Assembly (NCBI GenBank): GCA_027489915.1
Contig: JAIXZB010000122.1
Coordinates: forward strand, 1-5,723
DNA length: 5,723 nt
Direction: 5' to 3'
Origin: Rickettsiales bacterium
Lineage (GTDB): Bacteria > Pseudomonadota > Alphaproteobacteria > Rickettsiales > UBA3002
How positions within the stretch are numbered: position 1 is the stretch's first letter; each line of letters starts with the position of its first letter. Under the pieces are notes generated by a model. The model was not told the origin of the DNA. It saw only the letters and a list, made by a program, of their open reading frames with translations, and did not search any database. Shown piece by piece: positions 1-5,015 of the stretch. The translations under genes were made by a program, and so were the position numbers.

Positions 1-521
1 CCCATGCAGCCGATGATGGGTGGGGTGCGAAATGCAGGGCGCGTGATGGATTCGGGTGCGCGCACACTGTTGGGGATGACGGCAACGTTTATGGTTGGAT
101 TGAGTGTGCGGATGTTTCGTGCCAATGTTTCGGTGGGTGCAAAGGCGCCATCAACTTTTGTAAAGTGTTTGATGCGTGAGTTGTGCGCAACGCCGATGAT
201 AGGTGCGCCACGCTTTTTGCGGTCTGCTAGCAAGGCGATAGAGAGTGCGCGGTTACCGTGGGTGAGAATAGTTGCAACGGGGAGGGTTTTACAGATGCGG
301 CGCAATTGTATGGCAGCCAGAATATCCCACTTGCTGCGCGCTTTGAGGGTACGGTAGGGCAGGTTTAAGGCATCGAGCGTTGTGTTGATGGCGGCGTGTG
401 GTTGGGTGATGGTGAGGCACTCTATGCCTGCGAGTTGCATGGCGTGTGCGTAATCGATAGTTGCCTGTTCGATGCCGCCGAGGCCAGTGCCTAACATGAT
501 ATTTATGACGGTGCATTGCAT
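1..521 (-). CDS. GT4-like glycosyltransferase, N-terminal part (runs off left edge)
   Basis: The reverse strand is open from an ATG at 521 to the window edge: 173 codons, C-terminus missing. The product resembles the N-terminal, acceptor-side Rossmann domain of GT-B glycosyltransferases of family GT4, which transfer sugars from nucleotide-sugar donors onto lipid or polysaccharide acceptors at the cytoplasmic face. Visible marks are a glycine-rich turn GTGLGGIEQ (residues 11-19) after the first beta strand, LTHGNRALSIALLA (86-99) followed by IIGVAHNS (108-115), and VIPNSV (148-153), which matches the VIPNG-type hinge before the donor domain. IIGCM at the edge fits the usual start of that domain, so the E-x7-E donor motif lies outside. 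ATG 521 is the first start after an in-frame TAG at 531-533. The Shine-Dalgarno is weak, so ATG 497 (residue 9) cannot be excluded, but it would lose the first strand. The gene lies 38 bases downstream of usg. Its codons end mostly in C or A, unlike the plus-strand genes. Family is fairly sure; acceptor unknown. Confidence 0.75.
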   Translation of the reverse strand, partial: MQCTVINIMLGTGLGGIEQATIDYAHAMQLAGIECLTITQPHAAINTTLDALNLPYRTLKARSKWDILAAIQLRRICKTLPVATILTHGNRALSIALLADRKKRGAPIIGVAHNSRIKHFTKVDGAFAPTETLARNIRTLNPTINVAVIPNSVRAPESITRPAFRTPPIIGCM

Positions 522-536
522 GTACTCACGCTACAG

Positions 537-557
537 GCTTGCAGCCGATGTGCAAGC
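537..557 (-). other. Perfect 7-bp inverted repeat between usg and the glycosyltransferase
   Basis: GCTTGCA at 537-543 is the exact reverse complement of TGCAAGC at 551-557, with a 7-base loop. It fills most of the 38-base gap between the usg stop and the glycosyltransferase start. No T-tract follows on the minus strand, so it is not a clear intrinsic terminator. It could be an mRNA hairpin in a shared transcript or chance. Confidence 0.35.
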
Positions 558-559
558 AT

Positions 560-829
560 TTAGTGGATGAGAATACTGCCTTGTGCGAATTTAAAATGTT
601 TAGGGGTGATGAGCTCGGTATGGGCGATTTTGACGGAGTGGAGCTTGCCTTCCAGTTCGCGCTCCCAGAACCCGAGGAATTTCGTGAGGACGGGGAATTT
701 GGGTGCTAAATCGAGTTCCTGCCAGACGAAGCTTTGCAGTAGTTTGGGGTAGTCGGGCAGGTGGTAAAGGATTTCGGCGGTTGTGAGCCGATAATCGCGC
801 AGTTGGCGTTCAAAATGGGTATTATCCAT
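560..829 (-). CDS. usg: Usg-family protein
   Basis: This 89-residue protein matches the Usg-like family of Alphaproteobacteria, first named in Caulobacter from a gene upstream of trpF. The characteristic core is visible: RDYRLTTAEILYHLPDYP (residues 11-28), then LLQSFVWQELDLAPKFPVL (30-48), FLGFWERELEGKLHSV (51-66) and a C-terminal AHTELITPKHF (69-79). Length is normal for the family and the protein appears soluble, with no signal peptide or membrane segment. Its biochemical function is unknown. The start at 829 was chosen because GAGG (836-839, reverse strand) sits six bases upstream. An ATG at 841 overlaps that Shine-Dalgarno, and the in-frame ATGs at 868 and 871 would add unconserved residues. 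The gene is transcribed divergently from the lytic transglycosylase and may be co-transcribed with the downstream glycosyltransferase. No trp gene is visible here. Confidence 0.9.
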   Translation of the reverse strand: MDNTHFERQLRDYRLTTAEILYHLPDYPKLLQSFVWQELDLAPKFPVLTKFLGFWERELEGKLHSVKIAHTELITPKHFKFAQGSILIH

Positions 830-853
830 ACTAAACCTCATCCTACTTGGACA

Positions 854-871
854 GTGATGAACATCCATCAC
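854..871. promoter_or_regulatory. Palindrome in the usg leader (possible operator)
   Basis: GTGATG at 854-859 and CATCAC at 866-871 are perfect reverse complements around a 6-base centre. A shorter nested pair, GATG and CATC, lies at 856-859 and 862-865. The palindrome abuts the candidate -10 of the minus-strand promoter and would cover its transcription start. This placement suits a repressor site, but no regulator is known and a single 6-bp arm pair could arise by chance. Confidence 0.3.
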
Positions 872-898
872 ATTTTAGGTATATCACAAAACTGTAAA
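872..898 (-). promoter_or_regulatory. Candidate promoter for usg
   Basis: On the reverse strand TTTACA (898 to 893) is followed after 15 bases by TAAAAT (877 to 872). Each hexamer matches five of six sigma-70 consensus positions, but the spacer is two bases shorter than ideal. The predicted start near 865 gives a leader of about 36 bases. Confidence 0.35.
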
Positions 899-933
899 AA
901 AAACATTAAAGCGTCACCTAATTGTCATTTTTT

Positions 934-942
934 TGCTATATT
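934..942 (+). promoter_or_regulatory. Candidate extended -10 promoter for the lytic transglycosylase cluster
   Basis: TGCTATATT at 934-942 has the TGn extension and a -10 matching five of six positions of TATAAT, after a run of seven T. No good -35 lies 16-18 bases upstream; TTGTCA at 922-927 is too close. Extended -10 promoters can work without a strong -35. The predicted start near 949 leaves a leader of about 45 bases. Confidence 0.4.
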
Positions 943-993
943 GTGGAAAATGTAGGGTAAGAAACATCTGGCATAGCATTTGCAAAAACGGGG

Positions 994-1950
994 ATGATGC
1001 AAAGAAAACCACATACTATCAAAGCAGTGATTCTGGCTGGTGCTGCGGCACTAGCGCTGCATGCGACCCCATCTTTTGCTTATGATGCGCTGATTGAGGG
1101 CGCAAAACAATGTACGCAGTATTTTCCTATCAAGGAACGCGAACAGGGGATCCCCGTGCATTTGCTTGCTGCGATTTCGACGATTGAAACAGGGCGCTAC
1201 CACAAAGGGCTTGGCATGGCACTGCCTTGGCCATGGACGATAAATGTGGAAGGCAAAGGGTATTATTTTGCCACTAAGGCAGAGGCGCTGGCGGAGACGC
1301 GCAGGCACATGCAAAATGGCGCGCGTAGTGTGGATATAGGCTGCATGCAGGTGAATTTGAAGCATCACCCTGATGCGTTTGCGAGTTTGGAAGATGCCTT
1401 TGATCCCGAGAAAAACGTGGGGTATGCGGCGAAGTTTTTGCGAGCGAACTACAAGGATTTGGGCAGTTCGTGGGTGAAGGCGGCGGCGGCGTATCATTCG
1501 CGCACACCATCGCGGGGGAACCCCTATTTGCAGAAAGTGGCACTTGCGTGGCAGAAAATTGTGACCAAGGTACAGCAGGCACAGTCGCGTTCGGGTGGAG
1601 TGGTGAATGTGGCGAGTTCTGCTGAAACTTCGCAGCTTGCGCAAGTGGCGCAGGCGGCACCCATGGCACAGCCAGCAGCGCAGCCCGCTATGCGGCCGAT
1701 TGCAAGTACGCGTAATGTGAAAGTGATTACGGTGAATAATGCGACAGCCGCGCAGCGTGCGCCGGTGATGGTGATTACGCCAAGCTCGAACGTGGCATCG
1801 TATGCCCCCAGTGCGGGAACGCCGCAGGCATCGCCTGTGAAAATAGCGCGTAATGATGTGCAGGTAGTGAGCCCACGGCGGGTGGTGGTTGACAATGCGA
1901 ATCCTACGCCGCATACAAGACGTGGTCCCACGTTTGTATTTGCGAATTAG
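994..1950 (+). CDS. Secreted lytic transglycosylase (SLT domain) with low-complexity tail
   Basis: The 318-residue protein probably cleaves the MurNAc-GlcNAc bond of peptidoglycan in the periplasm. A signal peptide is clear: basic start with R4 and K5, hydrophobic core near 11-22, and an SFA cleavage site after residue 29. The SLT-like domain covers about 38-185. E65 in AISTIETGRYH is the predicted catalytic acid. IGCMQVNLKHH (115-125), NVGYAAKFLRANY (141-153) and AAAAYHSRTP (163-172) match the family's substrate-cleft motifs. PWPWTINVEGKGYYF (78-92) marks the alphaproteobacterial subfamily. C40 and C117 could form a disulfide. Residues 194-318 are rich in A, Q, P and V, with no recognised domain, and end in RRGPTFVFAN. 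The start is ATG 994 or 997. GGGG at 990-993 is too close for a good Shine-Dalgarno, but both starts keep the signal peptide. The gene leads a tight three-gene cluster. Confidence 0.88.
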   Translation: MMQRKPHTIKAVILAGAAALALHATPSFAYDALIEGAKQCTQYFPIKEREQGIPVHLLAAISTIETGRYHKGLGMALPWPWTINVEGKGYYFATKAEALAETRRHMQNGARSVDIGCMQVNLKHHPDAFASLEDAFDPEKNVGYAAKFLRANYKDLGSSWVKAAAAYHSRTPSRGNPYLQKVALAWQKIVTKVQQAQSRSGGVVNVASSAETSQLAQVAQAAPMAQPAAQPAMRPIASTRNVKVITVNNATAAQRAPVMVITPSSNVASYAPSAGTPQASPVKIARNDVQVVSPRRVVVDNANPTPHTRRGPTFVFAN

Positions 1951-1954
1951 GTAT

Positions 1955-2143
1955 ATGACAGAATCTCTCTATGAAACAGTGTTTGTAACCGCGCGCGAAG
2001 TGGCGTGTAATGGCGGTGGCGGCCCCCTTGGGCATCCGAAGGTGTATTTGCATATCGATCACGATAATGACGATACTGTAACTTGCCCTTATTGCAGCAG
2101 GATGTTTGTATTGAAGCATTCTCAACAACCCAGTGCAGCGTAA
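1955..2143 (+). CDS. Small zf-CHCC zinc-binding protein (NDUFS6-like)
   Basis: This 62-residue cytoplasmic protein carries the zf-CHCC pattern: C18, H27, and the pair C44 and C47 in CPYC. The family signature GGGGPLGHPKVYLHID (20-35) is present in full. The fold is shared with mitochondrial complex I subunit NDUFS6, where these four residues bind one zinc ion. Alphaproteobacterial homologues are usually annotated only as zinc-finger domain proteins, so a role in NADH dehydrogenase assembly or stability here is inferred from homology. The ATG at 1955 was chosen because it gives the usual family length. The longer frame from 1889 overlaps the transglycosylase by about 60 bases and adds an unconserved arginine-rich stretch. 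It begins 4 bases after the transglycosylase stop. TAGG at 1948-1951 is a poor, close Shine-Dalgarno, so translational coupling is likely. Confidence 0.9.
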   Translation: MTESLYETVFVTAREVACNGGGGPLGHPKVYLHIDHDNDDTVTCPYCSRMFVLKHSQQPSAA

Positions 2144-2146
2144 TTT

Positions 2147-2335
2147 GTGTTTGGAACGATTCTCATTTTAGGTCTGATGTTTGCGACTGCGGCAGTGCTT
2201 GCTGTGGGTATTTTTCTGATGGCGCGCGGTGGTGAGGCCAATGTGAAATATGGCAATAAGATGATGGCACTGAGGGTGACGTTGCAAGGTGCGACGTTGG
2301 TGCTCATGGCCCTGCTATTCATGAGCTCTAAATAA
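2147..2335 (+). CDS. HIG1-type twin-transmembrane protein
   Basis: A 62-residue membrane protein with two predicted helices (about 3-25 and 42-59) joined by a short polar loop, ARGGEANVKYGNKMM (26-40). The loop followed by ALRVTLQG (41-48) resembles the HIG1 domain (HIG_1_N), found in mitochondrial Rcf1/HIGD proteins that associate with cytochrome c oxidase and in small alphaproteobacterial proteins. An inner-membrane role near terminal oxidases is inferred. The start is GTG 2147, three bases after the preceding stop and without its own Shine-Dalgarno, which suggests re-initiation. An alternative ATG at 2177 has TTTAGG four bases upstream, but would cut the first helix to about 14 residues, so GTG is preferred. 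It is the last gene of the cluster; a terminator-like hairpin follows 66 bases later. Confidence 0.8.
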   Translation: MFGTILILGLMFATAAVLAVGIFLMARGGEANVKYGNKMMALRVTLQGATLVLMALLFMSSK

Positions 2336-2340
2336 TCCAG

Positions 2341-2501
2341 ACGTTTTGAAAATAGCGACTTGCGTCGTCGTCTTGCGGTGCTCGTTCGGGCTTAAGTCTA
2401 AAAACAGTGCCCCGCACTGTTTGTTTAACGGCTACGCTAGCGCTGCTACACTCCTTCACTGTGCTCCGCGACGCCTAGCATCTCATCCATTTTGAAAACG
2501 T
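2341..2501. repeat. Candidate small non-coding element bounded by inverted repeats
   Basis: The 278 bases between the HIG1-like gene and etfB hold no credible gene. Within them ACGTTTTGAAAAT (2341-2353) and ATTTTGAAAACGT (2489-2501) form 13-base inverted repeats with one mismatch, bounding a block of 161 bases. Its core is structured: a terminator-like hairpin at 2402-2422, TAGC/GCTA near 2438-2448, and GCGTCG (2362-2367) complementary to CGACGC (2469-2474). Composition differs from all flanking genes: 2401-2500 has 33 C and 19 G, whereas the + strand elsewhere strongly favours G. This could be a MITE-like or dispersed palindromic element read from the minus strand, or a structured leader. 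No target-site duplication is evident and no second copy is in the window. The TTTTGAAAA core is nearly palindromic, so the inverted repeat is partly trivial. Confidence 0.35.
2402..2428 (+). terminator. Likely bidirectional terminator after the HIG1-like gene
   Basis: AAACAGTGC (2402-2410) and GCACTGTTT (2414-2422) form a perfect 9-bp stem around a CCC loop, followed by GTTTAA on the plus strand. On the reverse strand the stem runs into TTTTT, which is a better tail. It would end the transglycosylase cluster and separate it from etfB. The plus-strand T-tract is interrupted, so efficiency is uncertain. Confidence 0.5.
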
Positions 2502-2520
2502 AGTGTCATTATGCTTTATG
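2492..2520 (+). promoter_or_regulatory. Weak candidate promoter for etfBA
   Basis: TTGAAA (2492-2497) lies 17 bases before TTTATG (2515-2520). The -35 is reasonable but the -10 matches only three of six positions. The -35 falls inside the right boundary repeat of the 2341-2501 block. No better sigma-70 pair was found before etfB. Confidence 0.22.
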
Positions 2521-2538
2521 GCTCGCTTCGCATTGCTA

Positions 2539-2555
2539 TCGCTGCGGTGCAGCGA
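2539..2555 (+). other. Hairpin in the etfB leader
   Basis: TCGCTGC (2539-2545) and GCAGCGA (2549-2555) form a perfect 7-bp GC-rich stem around GGT. The following CGGATTTATTTTCATTT is T-rich but interrupted. It lies about 60 bases before the etfB start, so it could be a second terminator, an attenuator or a leader stem. The sequence does not decide between these. Confidence 0.35.
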
Positions 2556-2613
2556 CGGATTTATTTTCATTTCATCGTATTTTGTGGCATGGTGTATGTA
2601 ACAGGAGAGGTGT

Positions 2614-3366
2614 ATGAAAATACTCGTGCCCGTGAAACGGGTGGTGGATTATAATGTGAAAATCCGCGTGAAGGCGGATGGCTCGGGGGTGGAGCTAGCC
2701 AATGTAAAAATGTCGATGAACCCGTTTGATGAAATCGCGGTGGAAGAGGCGATTCGCTTGAAAGAGCGGGGGGTGGCAACCGAAGTGGTGGTGGTTGCAG
2801 TGGGCGCAAAATCTAGCGAAGAAACATTGCGCACGGCGCTGGCGCTGGGTGCGGATAAAGCGATTTTGGTCCAGTGTGACAGTGCGATTGAACCGCTGAC
2901 GGCAGCAAAATTGTTGCGCGTTATTGTGCAGCGAGAAGCGCCGCAACTTGTTATTGCGGGTAAGCAGGCGATTGATGATGATGCCAACCAGACAGGGCAG
3001 ATGTTAGCTGCACTTTTGGGCTGGGGGCAGGCGACGTTTGCATCGAAGCTTGAAATTGTGGGGAGTGAAGCGCTGGTGACGCGCGAGGTGGATGGAGGGC
3101 TGGCGACTATTGCAGTGACGCTTCCTGCGGTGGTGACAACGGATTTGCGGCTGAATGAACCGCGCTATGCGAAATTGCCTGATATTATGAAAGCGCGCAG
3201 CAAGCCGCTGACCGTGACACCTATGGAGTCACTTGGGGTGGATGTGGCGCGGCGCACCACCACGCTTTCGGTTGCTGAGCCCGCGAAACGCAAGGGCGGT
3301 GGCAAAGTGAAAGATGTGGCAGAGTTGGTGGAAAAATTACGCAACGTTGCAAAGGTAATTGTATGA
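2614..3366 (+). CDS. etfB: Electron transfer flavoprotein beta subunit
   Basis: EtfB pairs with EtfA as the soluble flavoprotein that takes electrons from acyl-CoA and related dehydrogenases and passes them to ETF:quinone oxidoreductase. The 250 residues match the usual length. The start MKILVPVKRVVDYNVKI is canonical, followed by MNPFDEIAVEEAIRLKE (35-51). GKQAIDDDANQTGQM (116-130) is the AMP-binding segment of housekeeping (group I) ETFs. DLRLNEPRYAKLPDIMKA (177-194) includes the recognition loop that docks partner dehydrogenases, with the conserved leucine at 188. The C-terminal arm (about 230-250) normally wraps EtfA. AGGAGAGG at 2603-2610 is a strong Shine-Dalgarno three bases before ATG 2614. 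Its stop overlaps the etfA start, so the two subunits are translated together. No dehydrogenase gene is adjacent. Confidence 0.97.
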   Translation: MKILVPVKRVVDYNVKIRVKADGSGVELANVKMSMNPFDEIAVEEAIRLKERGVATEVVVVAVGAKSSEETLRTALALGADKAILVQCDSAIEPLTAAKLLRVIVQREAPQLVIAGKQAIDDDANQTGQMLAALLGWGQATFASKLEIVGSEALVTREVDGGLATIAVTLPAVVTTDLRLNEPRYAKLPDIMKARSKPLTVTPMESLGVDVARRTTTLSVAEPAKRKGGGKVKDVAELVEKLRNVAKVIV

Positions 3367-4292
3367 GTATTTTAGTCGTTGCAGAACATGATAATGCGAA
3401 GCTGAATTCGGCAACGCGCGCTGTGGTTGCTGCGGCGCAGCAAATCGCTTCTGGCGAGGTGCATGTGATGGTGGTGGGAAGCGGTGCAGAGGCAGTGGCT
3501 GCGCAGGCGAGTGTGGTTGCTGGCATTACGAAAGTGCTGCATGTGGATGGGGTGCATTACAAGGATGCGCTGGCAGAAAATGTTGCGCCTTTTATTGCGC
3601 AACATGGGAAAGCATATTCGCATATCTTAGCAGCGGCAACGAGTGTTGGGAAAGATGTGATGCCGCGTGTTGCGGCACTGCTGGATGTCCAGCAAATTTC
3701 GGAAATTACTAAAGTAGTTGCGGCGGATACATTTGTGCGGCCAATCTATGCAGGAAATGCGCTGGAGACTGTACAATCGCATGATGCGCTGAAAGTGATT
3801 ACGGTACGGCCAACGGCGTTTGATAAGGTGGGTGATGGTGACGTGGTTGCGATTGAAACGCTTGCGGCGGGCGAGGTGAGTAGCTTATCGCGCTTTGTGT
3901 CGATGGAGGCATCGGTGAGTGCGCGGCCAGAACTTGCGAGTGCGCGTGTTGTGGTATCGGGCGGACGGGCGCTTGGGAGTAAAGAGAATTTCGCGATTAT
4001 TGAGAAGCTGGCTGATAAGCTAGGTGGTGCGGTAGGTGCGAGCCGTGCGGCAGTGGATGCGGGATATGTGCCGAATGATTATCAGGTGGGGCAGACGGGT
4101 AAAGTGGTGGCGCCCGAGCTTTACATTGCGGTAGGCATTTCAGGTGCGATTCAGCATTTGGCAGGGATGAAGGAAAGCAAAGTGATTGTGGCCATCAACA
4201 AAGATGAAAACGCACCGATTTTTGAGGTGGCGGATTATGGGTTGGTGGGGGACTTGTTTGAGATTGTGCCACAGCTTGAGGCGGCGCTTTAA
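3363..4292 (+). CDS. etfA: Electron transfer flavoprotein alpha subunit
   Basis: EtfA carries the FAD of the ETF heterodimer. At 309 residues it is full length. The N-terminal domain (about 1-185) has the ETF fold beginning MSILVVAEHD. The C-terminal FAD domain (about 190-309) has SGGRALGSKENF (199-210), GASRAAVDAGYVPNDYQVGQ (225-244), TGKVVAPELYIAVGISGAIQ (245-264), H265 and AINKDENAPIFEVADYG (277-293). R228, T245 and H265 align with human ETFA R249, T266 and H286, which contact the flavin. These features mark the housekeeping, non-bifurcating type. The ATG overlaps the etfB TGA in ATGA, indicating translational coupling. Many alphaproteobacteria have a 3-hydroxybutyryl-CoA dehydrogenase gene next. 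Here an unrelated gene follows 60 bases downstream, and no hairpin terminator is visible in the gap. Confidence 0.97.
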   Translation: MSILVVAEHDNAKLNSATRAVVAAAQQIASGEVHVMVVGSGAEAVAAQASVVAGITKVLHVDGVHYKDALAENVAPFIAQHGKAYSHILAAATSVGKDVMPRVAALLDVQQISEITKVVAADTFVRPIYAGNALETVQSHDALKVITVRPTAFDKVGDGDVVAIETLAAGEVSSLSRFVSMEASVSARPELASARVVVSGGRALGSKENFAIIEKLADKLGGAVGASRAAVDAGYVPNDYQVGQTGKVVAPELYIAVGISGAIQHLAGMKESKVIVAINKDENAPIFEVADYGLVGDLFEIVPQLEAAL

Positions 4293-4352
4293 GCCTTAAT
4301 ATATTCTTCACAAATTCTTGTTATAACTGGGTTTAAATTTTGTGAGGGTGAT

Positions 4353-4937
4353 ATGGCCAAAGACAGATGCGAAGGCGAGAGAATACTTGACCATCGTGAA
4401 TTTCGTGGAGAGGTTTCTGGCCAAGTAATCCGCGAGGTTGTGCGTAGTGTTAACGAGCGTGCAGGAGAATCTTCGAGTAATTTTTTAGAACGTGCTACGC
4501 GCATTGGAAAAGTTCCTGGTCTTGAATCTGCTGCAGAGATTGGGCAGCAAAATTATGGTATTTACCATTCGCGTAGAAATGTTGAAACTCCATCGGGTAA
4601 AGTTACGATACGCGAGAATTCCTTAATGCATTTTACGTATGCAGTACCACTCAGTGATGCGGGTGGAACTGCTCAAGAAAAAATTGGAAGGGCGCCTAAT
4701 GCCTATGTCCAGATTGGACACCCAGAGCGAGGAATAACGGCAACGTTTGGGCAAGGCGATAAGGGGCTTGTTGCTCAAGTTGGCAATGGTCCTATTATAA
4801 ATGATCCCAAAAAAGTTGCAGCCGAACTCAGGAGAGCAGGCGTTACATTTACGCCCAACAATGCAAGGGCAAACCCACTGCCAACCGTTGCAGACTTACA
4901 TCGTGCGGCAGAGAATACCTATTGTCCACCGCGATAG
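4353..4937 (+). CDS. Hypothetical protein, unrecognised, atypical composition
   Basis: I do not recognise this 194-residue protein. It has no signal peptide or membrane segment and is probably cytoplasmic. The N-terminal third (1-65) is charged and likely helical, including EVSGQVIREVVRSVNERAG (20-38). The middle (about 68-150) reads as alternating beta strands, e.g. GKVTIRENSLMHFTYAVPL (82-100) and NAYVQIGHPERGITATFG (116-133). A helix at 152-163 leads into GVTFTPNN (163-170). The C-terminus has LHRAAENTYCPPR. Two cysteines (6 and 191) sit near the ends. GAGGG at 4344-4348 provides a Shine-Dalgarno four bases before the ATG at 4353, so the gene is probably expressed. It lacks the heavy GTG/GCG/TTG codon bias and the G-over-C excess of its neighbours. 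It lies between etfA and nadE, followed by a dispersed-repeat remnant. This suggests acquisition, possibly an effector or lineage-specific gene; function is unknown. Confidence 0.7.
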   Translation: MAKDRCEGERILDHREFRGEVSGQVIREVVRSVNERAGESSSNFLERATRIGKVPGLESAAEIGQQNYGIYHSRRNVETPSGKVTIRENSLMHFTYAVPLSDAGGTAQEKIGRAPNAYVQIGHPERGITATFGQGDKGLVAQVGNGPIINDPKKVAAELRRAGVTFTPNNARANPLPTVADLHRAAENTYCPPR

Positions 4938-4947
4938 TTTGTACATA

Positions 4948-4984
4948 CAGGAGATTCCCGCTTTCGCAGAAAAGATGAGTGGGA
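4948..4984. repeat. Degenerate dispersed REP-like repeat (FLRKRESP / IPAKAGI type)
   Basis: GGAGATTCCCGCTTTCGCAG (4950-4969) and the following bases to GAGTGGGA closely resemble the widespread proteobacterial intergenic repeat whose full form carries ATTCCCGC-TTTC-GCGGGAAT. Read on the minus strand it gives the telltale peptides SFLRKRESPV and, in another frame, FSAKAGIS, both common artefacts of this repeat. The left arm is intact but the right arm is decayed (GCAGAAAAGAT in place of GCGGGAATGAC), so the hairpin is mostly lost. It starts about 11 bases after the hypothetical gene's stop. Confidence 0.65.
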
Positions 4985-4988
4985 TATA

Positions 4989-5003
4989 AGAGAGAAAATC
5001 TCT
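4989..5003 (+). other. Short hairpin just before nadE
   Basis: AGAGA (4989-4993) and TCTCT (4999-5003) pair around GAAAA, 12 bases before the nadE ATG. The stem is short and AT-rich with no T-tract, so it is not a terminator. It could affect ribosome access, since the only purine-rich Shine-Dalgarno-like bases nearby lie within it. Confidence 0.2.
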
Positions 5004-5015
5004 GATGGTGTATGT

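Noticed and set aside
4..357. Plus-strand 117-codon open frame at the left end
   Set aside because: It overlaps the reverse-strand glycosyltransferase, which has clear GT4-like motifs; the plus-strand translation shows no recognisable features.
922..942. TTGTCA as -35 paired with TATATT as -10 upstream of the transglycosylase
   Set aside because: The spacer is only 9 bases, too short for sigma-70; only the extended -10 is kept as a candidate.
1051..1914. Long reverse-strand open frame (287 codons) over the transglycosylase
   Set aside because: The translation is rich in R, H and C, as expected from the antisense of a G-rich gene, and the plus-strand frame has a signal peptide and SLT motifs.
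1720..3803. Shared 16-base string TGAAAGTGATTACGGT in the transglycosylase (near 1719) and etfA (near 3789)
   Set aside because: Both encode a KVITV strand in proteins of this biased codon use; flanking bases do not match, so coincidence is more likely than a repeat.
4293..4352. AT-rich gap after etfA examined for a terminator and a promoter
   Set aside because: No stable hairpin was found. TTCACA (4307-4312) and TATAAC (4322-4327) or TTTAAA (4332-4337) are badly spaced, so no promoter is called.
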